Shown one piece after another: positions 32,803 through 40,248 of a stretch of DNA of 40,248 bases; position 1 is the stretch's first letter; each line of letters begins with the position of its first letter. A program made the position numbers and the translations under genes. The notes beneath the pieces are model-generated. The model was not told the origin of the DNA. It made no database searches and saw only the letters and a list, made by a program, of their open reading frames with translations. Source of the DNA: Candidatus Poribacteria bacterium (GTDB lineage: Bacteria; Poribacteria; WGA-4E; WGA-3G); the NCBI GenBank assembly GCA_022825665.1, contig JAJDWI010000102.1, positions 1 through 40,248 on the forward strand. The letters are read 5' to 3'.

Positions 32803-32941
32803 TTATAGTAAAAACCATAATTATTTCCACACTACGGTAGGTTCGGTTTCCTAACCGAACCGGTGTTTATTCAGTCTCATAGATGCGGTTAGGAAACCGA
32901 ACCTATCGGGGAGTGTGCCTAATTTTTGGATTTCACTATAA
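32803..32941. repeat. 139-bp near-perfect palindromic element
   Basis: The ends TTATAGT (32803-32809) and ACTATAA (32935-32941) are exact inverses. Inside, CACACT faces AGTGTG and GGTTCGGTTTCCTAACCG (from 32840) faces CGGTTAGGAAACCGAACC (to 32903). Each of the inner arms is itself a hairpin (GGTTCGGTT-TCCT-AACCGAACC). No coding capacity. It lies between uvrA and the ferredoxin gene. Confidence 0.75.
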
Positions 32942-32956
32942 AATATAACTTTCCCT

Positions 32957-35900
32957 TTACAAAACATCCTGAAGAAAACGTGCTGTATGTGAATCTTTTA
33001 TCTCTGCAACATCTTCAGGGGTTCCCATTGCGACAAGATATCCACCCTCATCGCTTCCCTCAGGACCTAAATCAATAATCCAATCTGCAGATTTTATTAC
33101 ATCCAAATTGTGTTCAACAGCGACAATCGTATTTCCAGCATCTACAAGTTTATTTAAGACGTTGAGCAGTTTTTGGACATCATCAAAATGCAATCCTGTT
33201 GTAGGTTCATCCATGATATAGAGTGTGGTACCAGTTTGTTGTCGTGCAAGTTCCTTTGCCAGTTTCACACGTTGTGCCTCACCACCTGATAACGTAGTCG
33301 CTGCTTGTCCTAACTGGATATAATCCAAACCCACATCAGCTAATGTTTGGAGGGGTTTCTTAATACGCGCAACGTTGCTGAATAACTCTACAGCTTCCTG
33401 TACTGTCATCTGTAATACTTCAGCGATGTTTTTACCTTTATAACGCACCTCAAGAGTTTCCGCATTATATCCTGTGCTGTTACAATTATCACAAGGTATC
33501 CATACATCAGGTAGGAAATGCATTTCAACACGATTGAAACGTTGTCCATCACAGACCTCGCACTGTCCATACGAGAGATTAAAGCTGAAACGTCCCCTAT
33601 TAAATCCACGGAGTTTTGCATCTGGCAGATCAGCATATAGTTCTCTAATTTTCGTAAAAATATCTGTATAAGTAGCAGGATTTGATCGAGGTGTTTCACC
33701 TATTGGTTTTTGATCAATATGGATTAGTCTTTCAATTGGTGTGGTCCCCTGAATACTGTCATATTTCGCTTTTCCATAAGGATTATCTGCCCTCTCGTCT
33801 CCTTTTCTTATTGATTTACGAGTGTCTAAGGCAGGTCGAAGCGTGCCTTCAATTAAGGAACTCTTACCACAACCAGATACTCCTGTAACACATGTCAATG
33901 TTCCGTACGGTATTTGTATATCAATATTCTTTAGGTTGTTTGTTTTTGCTCCTAATAATTTCAACCATTTTCCTGATCCTTTCCGACGAACAGCAGGAAC
34001 AGGTATACGCAATTCATCAGAAAGATATGCCTGTGTCAATCCTTTAGTGGGTGTTGATTTTTCAACTACAGTAGAATCTCCTGAATCATCGGATTGTTTC
34101 TTCGTTGGACAAGATAACAGATCGCCATTGGTAAAAGCTTCTGGTGTCCCTATAGCAACTATTTCACCGCCTTGTTTACCCGCTTTAGGACCAAAATCTA
34201 TAACATGATCAGATGAAAGTATAGTATCTTTATCGTGCTCAACAACAAGTACACTATTTCCAATATCACGTAAATCTTTCATCGCAAGAATCAGACGTTC
34301 CTGGTCACGCGGATGTAAACCAATACTCGGTTCATCAAGAATATAAGTTACACCTGTGAGTCCGGTTCCAAGTTGACTTGCAAGACGTATTCTACGTATT
34401 TCACCCCCTGAGAGTGTTGGTGCAGGTCTATCTAAACCAAGATAGCCAAGACCAATATCCTCTAAGAACTTTAAACGAATCTGAATTTGACGCAGCAATT
34501 GTGCCTCAAACTCAGGCGAGGTATGGGTGTGGAGGGTTGGATGTGTTGCTCTGGATGTAGAAACATCTCTTATCTGGTTTCTCGCTGCAGCTGCTTCCTC
34601 TGCTCCAGCAGATGTCGTTAGATGTTTTTCTATATCCTCAATACGTGTATTAAAGAATGTATTGATATCGGATATTGACATAGCCATAAGTTCAGCAATT
34701 GTTTTATCACAGAACCTGACATTACGTGGAAATTCATTCAACCTTGTTCCATCACAGTCTTCGCAGATTTCATTGTTTTTTGTTAGAAGTTTACCGATAC
34801 CGTCACAAGTACTACACCCACCCAATTTATTATTAAAAGAAAAGTGTCGAGGTGTTAATTGAGAGAAATTCTGACCACAATTTGAACACATTGCATGTTC
34901 ACTAAAGAAAAACCTTTTAGAATTTCCTCTACTTACCTCCTCTTCAACAATCACAAAACCTTCACTTTCTATGAGTGCTAATTCAATTGCTTCGGTGAAA
35001 CGACTCATTTCCTCATCAATTAGTTTAAGACGGTCTATTACAAGAAAGACTTCATGTCGTTTACGTTTGTTTATAACAGGTGCTTCATCAAGCCGAAATA
35101 TTTCACCATCTATTTGTACACGCGCATATCCCATTCTCTGCAATCTGCGAAACGCATCCGAATAATCCTCATTTCCTTTTAAGCCGGGGGTACTTTCAGT
35201 CCCTATTACAACTTCAGATTCAGTCATCCGAGAAAGGTTATCCGAGATTTTCTGGATGTTTCGTATCTGGAAGTTTGTAAGCGGAGATAAGATATCCACT
35301 CTTTTTTCTTTGATGAGTTGTAAAACATGTTCAACAATCTGTTGTGCGGTCTGAGGATGAACTACTTCCTGACATGTCGGACAATGTGGTTGTCCCCATC
35401 TTGCATAGAGCGTGCGTAGACCATCATGGATCTCGGTAATGGTTGCAACTATAGAGCGCGGATTCTGACTTGGACTTGAGTGTGTAATCGCTATCGCTGG
35501 AGATAATCCTTCTATTTTCGATACTTTTGGTTTTTCCATACTTCCTATAAACTGACGTGCATAGGTGCTGAGTGTTTCAATATATCTTCGTTGTCCTTCT
35601 GCATATATTGTATCAAGCGCAAGCGATGTTTTACCAGAACCGCTAACACCTGTAAATGCGGTTAATCTCTGATGTGGTATTTCAATATCAATACTCTTCA
35701 GGTTGTTTTCTTCTGCACCTTGTACCAGAATAGACTTTGAAAATTGATAATCTGCTTTTTCATGAAGTGAATGTGGCATACCACCGTTATCTGTTATAAC
35801 GGGTTTATTATCAATTGATTTCCAAAGATCATATTCACCTTGCAGTGCTTTACCCGTATATGATTCAGGAATAGCTGAAACTTCTTCAGGTGTTCCCACA

Positions 35901-38707
35901 GCTACAATTTCACCACCACCGATACCTCCCTCAGGTCCTAAATCAATCAGATAATCAGCAGAATTAATTACCTCAAGATTGTGTTCAACGACAACCACAG
36001 TGTTACCATCATCAACTAACCTGTGCAGAATTGTTAACAGTTTATTTACATCGTCAAAGTGCAAACCAGTAGTAGGTTCATCAAGGATATAGAGAGTTTT
36101 ACCAGTACTACGTTTTGAGAGTTCTTTTGAGAGTTTGATCCGTTGCGCTTCACCCCCTGACAACGTAGGAGCAGGTTGTCCAAGTTTGATATAATCCAAA
36201 CCTACATCGTGTAGTAGTTGTAATCCTCTGGAAATTTTTGGTAAATCAGCGAAATGTTGAAGTGCAGTATCAATGTCCATTTCAAGCACATCTGAAATGT
36301 TTTTATCTTTATATTTTATCGCAAGTGTTTCATTGTTATACCGTTTTCCATTACAAACATCACATTCTACCCAGACATCTGCAAGAATACCCATGTCGAT
36401 TTTTTTAGCACCATTACCAGAACAGGCTTCACATCTTCCACCTGGAACATTAAAGCTAAATCGTCCAGGTTTATACCCGCGCAGTTTTGCATCAGGTAAG
36501 TTAGTATAGAAGGATCGAATTGCATCAAAAACTTTTGTATATGTTGCCGGATTTGATCGAGGCGTACGTCCTATTGGTGCCATATTGATATTTATTATTT
36601 TGTCTATCACTTCGGATACGTCAACAATCTCTCCATTTTCTATTCCCTGTATTCTATCGTAATCTCCAGGGATAGTCTTTGCTCGCATAAGGTCTCTTGC
36701 AAGTGCACAATATAGAATATCGTGTATAAGTGAACTTTTACCAGAACCACTCACTCCTGTTACACAACAGAGAGTTCCTAAAGGTATTTTTGGACTTATT
36801 TCCTTTAAGTTGTTCTGTCGCGCGCTGCAGATTTGCACCCATTTATCACCTGTGGGACGACGCGATTCTGGATGAACTATCTCTTTCTCACCTCTAAGAT
36901 ACTGAGCAGTTAATGAGTTTGTGTCTTTTATGATTTGGTCTGGTGTTCCTATGCCTGTTATCTCTCCACCGCGTAAGCCAGCACCTGGACCAAAATCAAC
37001 TATCATATCTGCAACTAACATTGTTGCTTCATCATGTTCAACAACAATTACTGTATTACCTTGATTGCGGAGATTCATTAAGGTCTTTAGCAATCCCGCA
37101 TGGTCGCGTGGGTGTAGACCAATACTCGGTTCATCAAGAACATAAGTCACATCGCGCAGACCTGCACCAACTTGACTCGCTAACCGTATCCGTTGTGCTT
37201 CTCCACCTGATAAAGTCGGGGCAGATCGCGATAATGTAAGGTAACCTAATCCGACATCCATTAGAAATCCAAGACGTGAACGAATTTCTTTCAACAACTC
37301 AGTAGCGATAAACGCCTGTTTTTCTGGAAGTTCAAGGGTATTGAAATAGTTAGAAGCATCTTGAATGGACATATCCAGAACTTCAGTGATATTCGTTCCA
37401 TCAATTGTCACACACTTCACTACCTGATTCAAACGCGTTCCTCCACACTCTTGACAGGGCATCTTGATAAAGTAATCGGGAAGATATGATTCTCCATCTT
37501 CTCCCACACTTAACGAAAAATATTGTTGTTCATGAGCGGGAATGAGTCCTTGAAATCTACCTCTGAATTTCTGAATTCGTTTCCTATATTGAGAGGGTTT
37601 TGAAAATGTGAGGACGGTATCGCCAGTACCATAAAGAATCGCTTGTTGCTGTTCAGGTGTAAGGTCTTTCCAAGGAGTATCTTGATTGAATCCGAGATGT
37701 TCTGATAATGTCTGAATTACTATTTTCTCATTCTGTCCAGGTTTCTCCCATAGTAGTAAGGCACCATCTAAGATACTCTTATTTTCATCTTCAATGATTA
37801 ATTTTGGAGAAATCGCCATTTGTACACCTAATCCACGACAATGTTTACACATTCCATACGGACTGTTGAATGAAAAGTGACGAGGTTCAGGAATATCGTA
37901 ACTAATTTGACAACTCATGCATGTATGTTGCCTACTAAATAGTAAATCTTTACCTTCTTGTGCTTTTTGTGAGGAGCTGCTGTCTGAAGACACAACATTG
38001 ACTATAAGACTGTCATCTCCCAGAGAAAGTGCTGTTTCAACTGCTTCAGTAACACGACTATGTATGTTATCCTTTATGATAATTCTATCTACTACAAGAT
38101 CTATGTTGTGTCGTTGATTTGGATTGAGCGCAATATTGGAACTGATTTCATGCACTTCACCATCAATTCGCGCACGCACAAACCCCATTTTACGTGCATC
38201 TGACAATTCTCTTCTGTACTCACCGCGTCTACCTTTGACGATAGGTGCTAATATCATGAGACGAGTACGTGGTGGAAAACTAAGGATGTGTGAGACTATA
38301 TCAGCAATTGTTTGTGCCCCTACCAATTCTCCACATTCAAGACAGTGGAATTCACCTGCGCGAGCAAATAACACACGTAAATAGTCGTAGATTTCTGTGA
38401 CGGTAGCTACCGTTGATCGGGGATTGTGACCTGATGAACCTTGATCAATAGCAATGGAAGGTGACAAACCTACAATCTTGTCAACTTCGGCTTTTCCAAG
38501 TTGACCTAAAAACTGACGCGCGTATGCTGAGAGGGATTCAATATATCGTCGTTGTCCTTCTGCATATAGTGTATCAATAGCAAGTGATGATTTTCCTGAT
38601 CCACTTACTCCAGTGAAGACTATAAGTTTATCTTTCGGAAGTCGAATATCTATATTTTTTAGGTTGTGTTCTCGCGCGCCGTATACTTCAATTGACGCTT
38701 CTGCCAT
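32957..38707 (-). CDS. uvrA: Tandem (double-length) excinuclease ABC subunit A
   Basis: A 1916-residue protein made of two complete UvrA units in one chain, about twice the usual 940. UvrA recognises DNA damage for nucleotide excision repair. Four Walker A motifs occur: GVSGSGKSS (about 33), GVSGSGKSS (about 650), GVSGSGKTS (about 1020) and GVSGCGKSS (about 1610). Four ABC signatures follow: LSGGEAQRI at about 500, 850 and 1806, and LSGGEIRRI at about 1430. Both halves keep UvrA zinc modules (CEAC...CDVC; CEVC...CDNC). The junction is near residue 985. The second half has an extra Ala/Thr/His-rich insert before its first signature and a Ser/Asp-rich insert near its middle. ATG 38707 has GAGG 9 nt upstream. 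Chlamydia is known to have a similar fused UvrA. Confidence 0.95.
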   Translation of the reverse strand: MAEASIEVYGAREHNLKNIDIRLPKDKLIVFTGVSGSGKSSLAIDTLYAEGQRRYIESLSAYARQFLGQLGKAEVDKIVGLSPSIAIDQGSSGHNPRSTVATVTEIYDYLRVLFARAGEFHCLECGELVGAQTIADIVSHILSFPPRTRLMILAPIVKGRRGEYRRELSDARKMGFVRARIDGEVHEISSNIALNPNQRHNIDLVVDRIIIKDNIHSRVTEAVETALSLGDDSLIVNVVSSDSSSSQKAQEGKDLLFSRQHTCMSCQISYDIPEPRHFSFNSPYGMCKHCRGLGVQMAISPKLIIEDENKSILDGALLLWEKPGQNEKIVIQTLSEHLGFNQDTPWKDLTPEQQQAILYGTGDTVLTFSKPSQYRKRIQKFRGRFQGLIPAHEQQYFSLSVGEDGESYLPDYFIKMPCQECGGTRLNQVVKCVTIDGTNITEVLDMSIQDASNYFNTLELPEKQAFIATELLKEIRSRLGFLMDVGLGYLTLSRSAPTLSGGEAQRIRLASQVGAGLRDVTYVLDEPSIGLHPRDHAGLLKTLMNLRNQGNTVIVVEHDEATMLVADMIVDFGPGAGLRGGEITGIGTPDQIIKDTNSLTAQYLRGEKEIVHPESRRPTGDKWVQICSARQNNLKEISPKIPLGTLCCVTGVSGSGKSSLIHDILYCALARDLMRAKTIPGDYDRIQGIENGEIVDVSEVIDKIININMAPIGRTPRSNPATYTKVFDAIRSFYTNLPDAKLRGYKPGRFSFNVPGGRCEACSGNGAKKIDMGILADVWVECDVCNGKRYNNETLAIKYKDKNISDVLEMDIDTALQHFADLPKISRGLQLLHDVGLDYIKLGQPAPTLSGGEAQRIKLSKELSKRSTGKTLYILDEPTTGLHFDDVNKLLTILHRLVDDGNTVVVVEHNLEVINSADYLIDLGPEGGIGGGEIVAVGTPEEVSAIPESYTGKALQGEYDLWKSIDNKPVITDNGGMPHSLHEKADYQFSKSILVQGAEENNLKSIDIEIPHQRLTAFTGVSGSGKTSLALDTIYAEGQRRYIETLSTYARQFIGSMEKPKVSKIEGLSPAIAITHSSPSQNPRSIVATITEIHDGLRTLYARWGQPHCPTCQEVVHPQTAQQIVEHVLQLIKEKRVDILSPLTNFQIRNIQKISDNLSRMTESEVVIGTESTPGLKGNEDYSDAFRRLQRMGYARVQIDGEIFRLDEAPVINKRKRHEVFLVIDRLKLIDEEMSRFTEAIELALIESEGFVIVEEEVSRGNSKRFFFSEHAMCSNCGQNFSQLTPRHFSFNNKLGGCSTCDGIGKLLTKNNEICEDCDGTRLNEFPRNVRFCDKTIAELMAMSISDINTFFNTRIEDIEKHLTTSAGAEEAAAARNQIRDVSTSRATHPTLHTHTSPEFEAQLLRQIQIRLKFLEDIGLGYLGLDRPAPTLSGGEIRRIRLASQLGTGLTGVTYILDEPSIGLHPRDQERLILAMKDLRDIGNSVLVVEHDKDTILSSDHVIDFGPKAGKQGGEIVAIGTPEAFTNGDLLSCPTKKQSDDSGDSTVVEKSTPTKGLTQAYLSDELRIPVPAVRRKGSGKWLKLLGAKTNNLKNIDIQIPYGTLTCVTGVSGCGKSSLIEGTLRPALDTRKSIRKGDERADNPYGKAKYDSIQGTTPIERLIHIDQKPIGETPRSNPATYTDIFTKIRELYADLPDAKLRGFNRGRFSFNLSYGQCEVCDGQRFNRVEMHFLPDVWIPCDNCNSTGYNAETLEVRYKGKNIAEVLQMTVQEAVELFSNVARIKKPLQTLADVGLDYIQLGQAATTLSGGEAQRVKLAKELARQQTGTTLYIMDEPTTGLHFDDVQKLLNVLNKLVDAGNTIVAVEHNLDVIKSADWIIDLGPEGSDEGGYLVAMGTPEDVAEIKDSHTARFLQDVL

Positions 38708-38775
38708 AGTATGTTTCCTCAAAAAAATGTATGTTGGTTATCAGTATAATAATTGCTTTTTACTTTGAACTAATA

Positions 38776-39756
38776 TCAATCTAAAAAACCGCCTAATTCT
38801 TTCAGTTTACGTACATCTCTCCGCCAGTCTGATTTTACTGTTACATATAGTTCTAAATATACACGTGAATCCAAAAATTTCTCAATTTCATGACGTGCTA
38901 ATTCACCAACCCGTTTAATTAGTTTCCCTCCCTTACCAATGATGATCTGCTTCTGGGTCTGTTTCTCTGTATACACAATTGCACGTATATATATAATTTC
39001 ATCACTGTTTTTACGGAGCCTTTTTTCAAATTCCTCAACGACAACAGCAGTTGCATAAGGCACTTCACGTTGCGTGATGAGCATTATTTTTTCTCTAACT
39101 GTTTCTGAGATGAAAAACCTTTCTGGTAAGTCACTGAGTTGGTCTTCAGGGAAATAGAGAGGACCATCCGGTAAATACGATCGGACTTTATCAAGCAACA
39201 GAGGGATACCATCACCTGTTTTAGCAGATATAGGTATCATCTCATCAAATTCAAACATTTTTTGAAAGTCTTCAAATAGTGGTAGGAGGGTTGGTTTATC
39301 CACCAAATCTACTTTGTTGAATATCAGAATATTTTTACACTTTTTTCCTTTTGGTAACCGTTCTATTATTGTATTTTCTATCTCTTCATTACGGTGTGCA
39401 ACATCAACAACAAAAAGAATCACATCCGCATCACGTATTGCCCCATAAGCAGTTCTGACCATCTCCGACTGCAAACGATACTTTGGATCCATCAATCCTG
39501 GTGTGTCAACAAATACGATCTGATGCGTGTCAGACGTAACAATACCCCGTATTTGATTACGAGTTGTCTGCGGTTTTGGTGTGACGATCGCTAATTTTTG
39601 TCCTAAGATTGTATTGAGGAGTGTGGATTTCCCTACATTCGGTGCACCGATGATGCTTACATAACCAGACCTAAATTGATCTGCTTCAAGTATATTTTCA
39701 GAATCTTTATTTATGTCTTCTGACATTAAGTTTTCCAATAGTGGCATTTCATCCAC
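38776..39756 (-). CDS. era: GTPase Era
   Basis: A 326-residue (from GTG 39756) ribosome-assembly GTPase that binds 16S rRNA. G motifs are GAPNVGKST (37-45), the Thr region KPQTTRNQI, DTPG (84-87), NKVD (147-150) and SAKT (177-180). The C-terminal KH domain includes IIGKGGKLIKRVG and ends with the usual LELYVTVKSDWR segment. The N-terminus is about 25 residues longer than typical; ATG codons at 39747 and 39726 are alternative starts, and 39726 (MSEDIN) has a weak GGA upstream. It lies 15 nt after a zinc-ribbon membrane protein gene and about 70 nt before uvrA. Confidence 0.95.
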   Translation of the reverse strand: MDEMPLLENLMSEDINKDSENILEADQFRSGYVSIIGAPNVGKSTLLNTILGQKLAIVTPKPQTTRNQIRGIVTSDTHQIVFVDTPGLMDPKYRLQSEMVRTAYGAIRDADVILFVVDVAHRNEEIENTIIERLPKGKKCKNILIFNKVDLVDKPTLLPLFEDFQKMFEFDEMIPISAKTGDGIPLLLDKVRSYLPDGPLYFPEDQLSDLPERFFISETVREKIMLITQREVPYATAVVVEEFEKRLRKNSDEIIYIRAIVYTEKQTQKQIIIGKGGKLIKRVGELARHEIEKFLDSRVYLELYVTVKSDWRRDVRKLKELGGFLD

Positions 39757-39771
39757 TGAATAAATGTGTTA

Positions 39772-40059
39772 TCAATGCTCAAGTGTATCTTTGTATTGTA
39801 CCTTTGAACCTTCACTATCCTTTGAAAAATCACGCTCACACGAAGGACAAGTAGGAATATCTGTCATAACCCTTAACCCACATCCTGGACATATCCGTCC
39901 CGGAAAAAACAACTTCCTACGATAACGCCGACCATCTTTATCAATTTCTGTGTAACTAAGAATACGAAAAAGAAACCAAATAAATAAAACAGGGATAACG
40001 ACAAAAAAGATAGCGAAAATATAAGGTATAAACTGAAATTGGTAGAAAAAGTATTCCAT
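39772..40059 (-). CDS. Membrane-anchored zinc-ribbon protein, unknown function
   Basis: A 95-residue protein with one N-terminal membrane segment (about 8-32), a basic stretch (DGRRYRRKLFFPGR), and a zinc ribbon CPGCG and CPSCER with two CxxC pairs. The cytoplasmic ribbon suggests a small adaptor or regulator. I recognise no named family. No Shine-Dalgarno is visible before the ATG at 40059, and the right end of an IS200/IS605 element begins about 12-16 nt upstream, so the native leader may have been displaced. It precedes era by 15 nt. Confidence 0.75.
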   Translation of the reverse strand: MEYFFYQFQFIPYIFAIFFVVIPVLFIWFLFRILSYTEIDKDGRRYRRKLFFPGRICPGCGLRVMTDIPTCPSCERDFSKDSEGSKVQYKDTLEH

Positions 40060-40070
40060 GTTACTATTAC

Positions 40071-40248
40071 TGACGGCTCCTAAACCTAAAGGATTGGGGT
40101 TCCTTAGGTCATCTTCTCACGCCTTGCGTCCTTTGAAGATGTGGGCATCTTTTATTGTCTTATAGACAACTCACTTGGGTTTAAGCCAAGTTTACCGTGC
40201 AGCAACTGCATGGGTGCCCGCCAAAGCACGACTAACGGAGAATATATG
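40071..40248 (-). ncRNA. Probable omega-RNA (reRNA) and right end of a TnpB transposon
   Basis: Read on the minus strand, the 3' end of tnpB passes into a series of hairpins: ACTTGG/CCAAGT (40173-40191), TTGTCT/AGACAA (40155-40169), a long stem GAAGATG/CATCTTC (40110-40141) with inner CGC/GCG, and a terminal imperfect hairpin (40079-40099) ahead of GGAGCCGTCA. TnpB right ends of this kind produce omega-RNAs that overlap the 3' coding region and end in a guide taken from the flank. The 5' extent lies beyond the window. Confidence 0.65.
40152..40248 (-). CDS. tnpB: IS200/IS605-family TnpB, C-terminal end (partial)
   Basis: The final 32 codons of a frame that enters from beyond the right edge and ends at TAA (40152-40154). 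The peptide ends LLHGKLGLNPSELSIRQ, and the following DNA has the hairpin series of an IS605-type right end. TnpB is an RNA-guided nuclease, ancestor of Cas12. The catalytic RuvC residues are outside the window, so activity cannot be judged. The assignment relies mainly on the 3' structure rather than the short peptide. Confidence 0.6.
   Translation of the reverse strand, partial: IYSPLVVLWRAPMQLLHGKLGLNPSELSIRQ

Noticed and set aside
33406-38384. Many plus- and minus-strand frames of 60-128 codons within uvrA
   Set aside because: They are shadows of the uvrA frame, lacking ribosome sites and recognisable motifs.

Overview
This window looks like part of the chromosome of an uncultured, AT-leaning bacterium, most plausibly a Candidatus Poribacteria-like lineage. 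That placement is inference. It rests on the expanded phytanoyl-CoA-dioxygenase-like (PhyH) proteins, sugar-phosphate-isomerase and metallophosphatase genes, and many short palindromic repeat families between genes. No rRNA or phylogenetic marker was compared.

Layout. Positions 1-155 hold the tail of an ISAs1-like transposase. Positions 156-2250 carry a small membrane protein and an orphan periplasmic-binding lipoprotein. Positions 2271-11513 form a long minus-strand block of housekeeping genes: htrA, lspA, an unknown exported protein, fmt, a kinase-less PASTA protein, rpe, rsmE, mtaB and an EEP-family lipoprotein. A hairpin-rich IS200/IS605-like remnant lies between htrA and lspA. A DUF1232-like gene follows at 11636-11989. 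Positions 11990-13145 are a repeat-filled intergenic region, followed by a sugar-phosphate isomerase-like gene and a second palindrome-rich stretch (13911-14441) that ends at tRNA-Pro(GGG).

Positions 14600-21884 run on the plus strand: homoserine dehydrogenase, then a fatty-acid-synthesis cluster (yceD, rpmF, fabH, fabD, fabG, acpP, fabF) and folK. The usual plsX is missing between rpmF and fabH. Positions 22077-32489 are accessory and plus-strand: a DUF1326-like protein, four tandem PhyH paralogs interrupted by a family-10 pectate lyase, an exported metallophosphatase, an overlapping PhnY/PhnZ-like pair that suggests oxidative phosphonate use, and an alpha/beta hydrolase. The right end is minus-strand: a small ferredoxin, a giant tandem UvrA (1916 aa), era, a zinc-ribbon membrane protein, and at the edge the 3' end of a TnpB gene with its likely omega-RNA.

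The best candidates for unusual biology are the PhyH array with its embedded pectate lyase, the PhnY/PhnZ-like pair with a substituted active-site position, the double-length UvrA, the TnpB/omega-RNA end abutting a gene, and a 126-bp repeat family whose terminal inverted repeats change in a compensatory way between its two copies.
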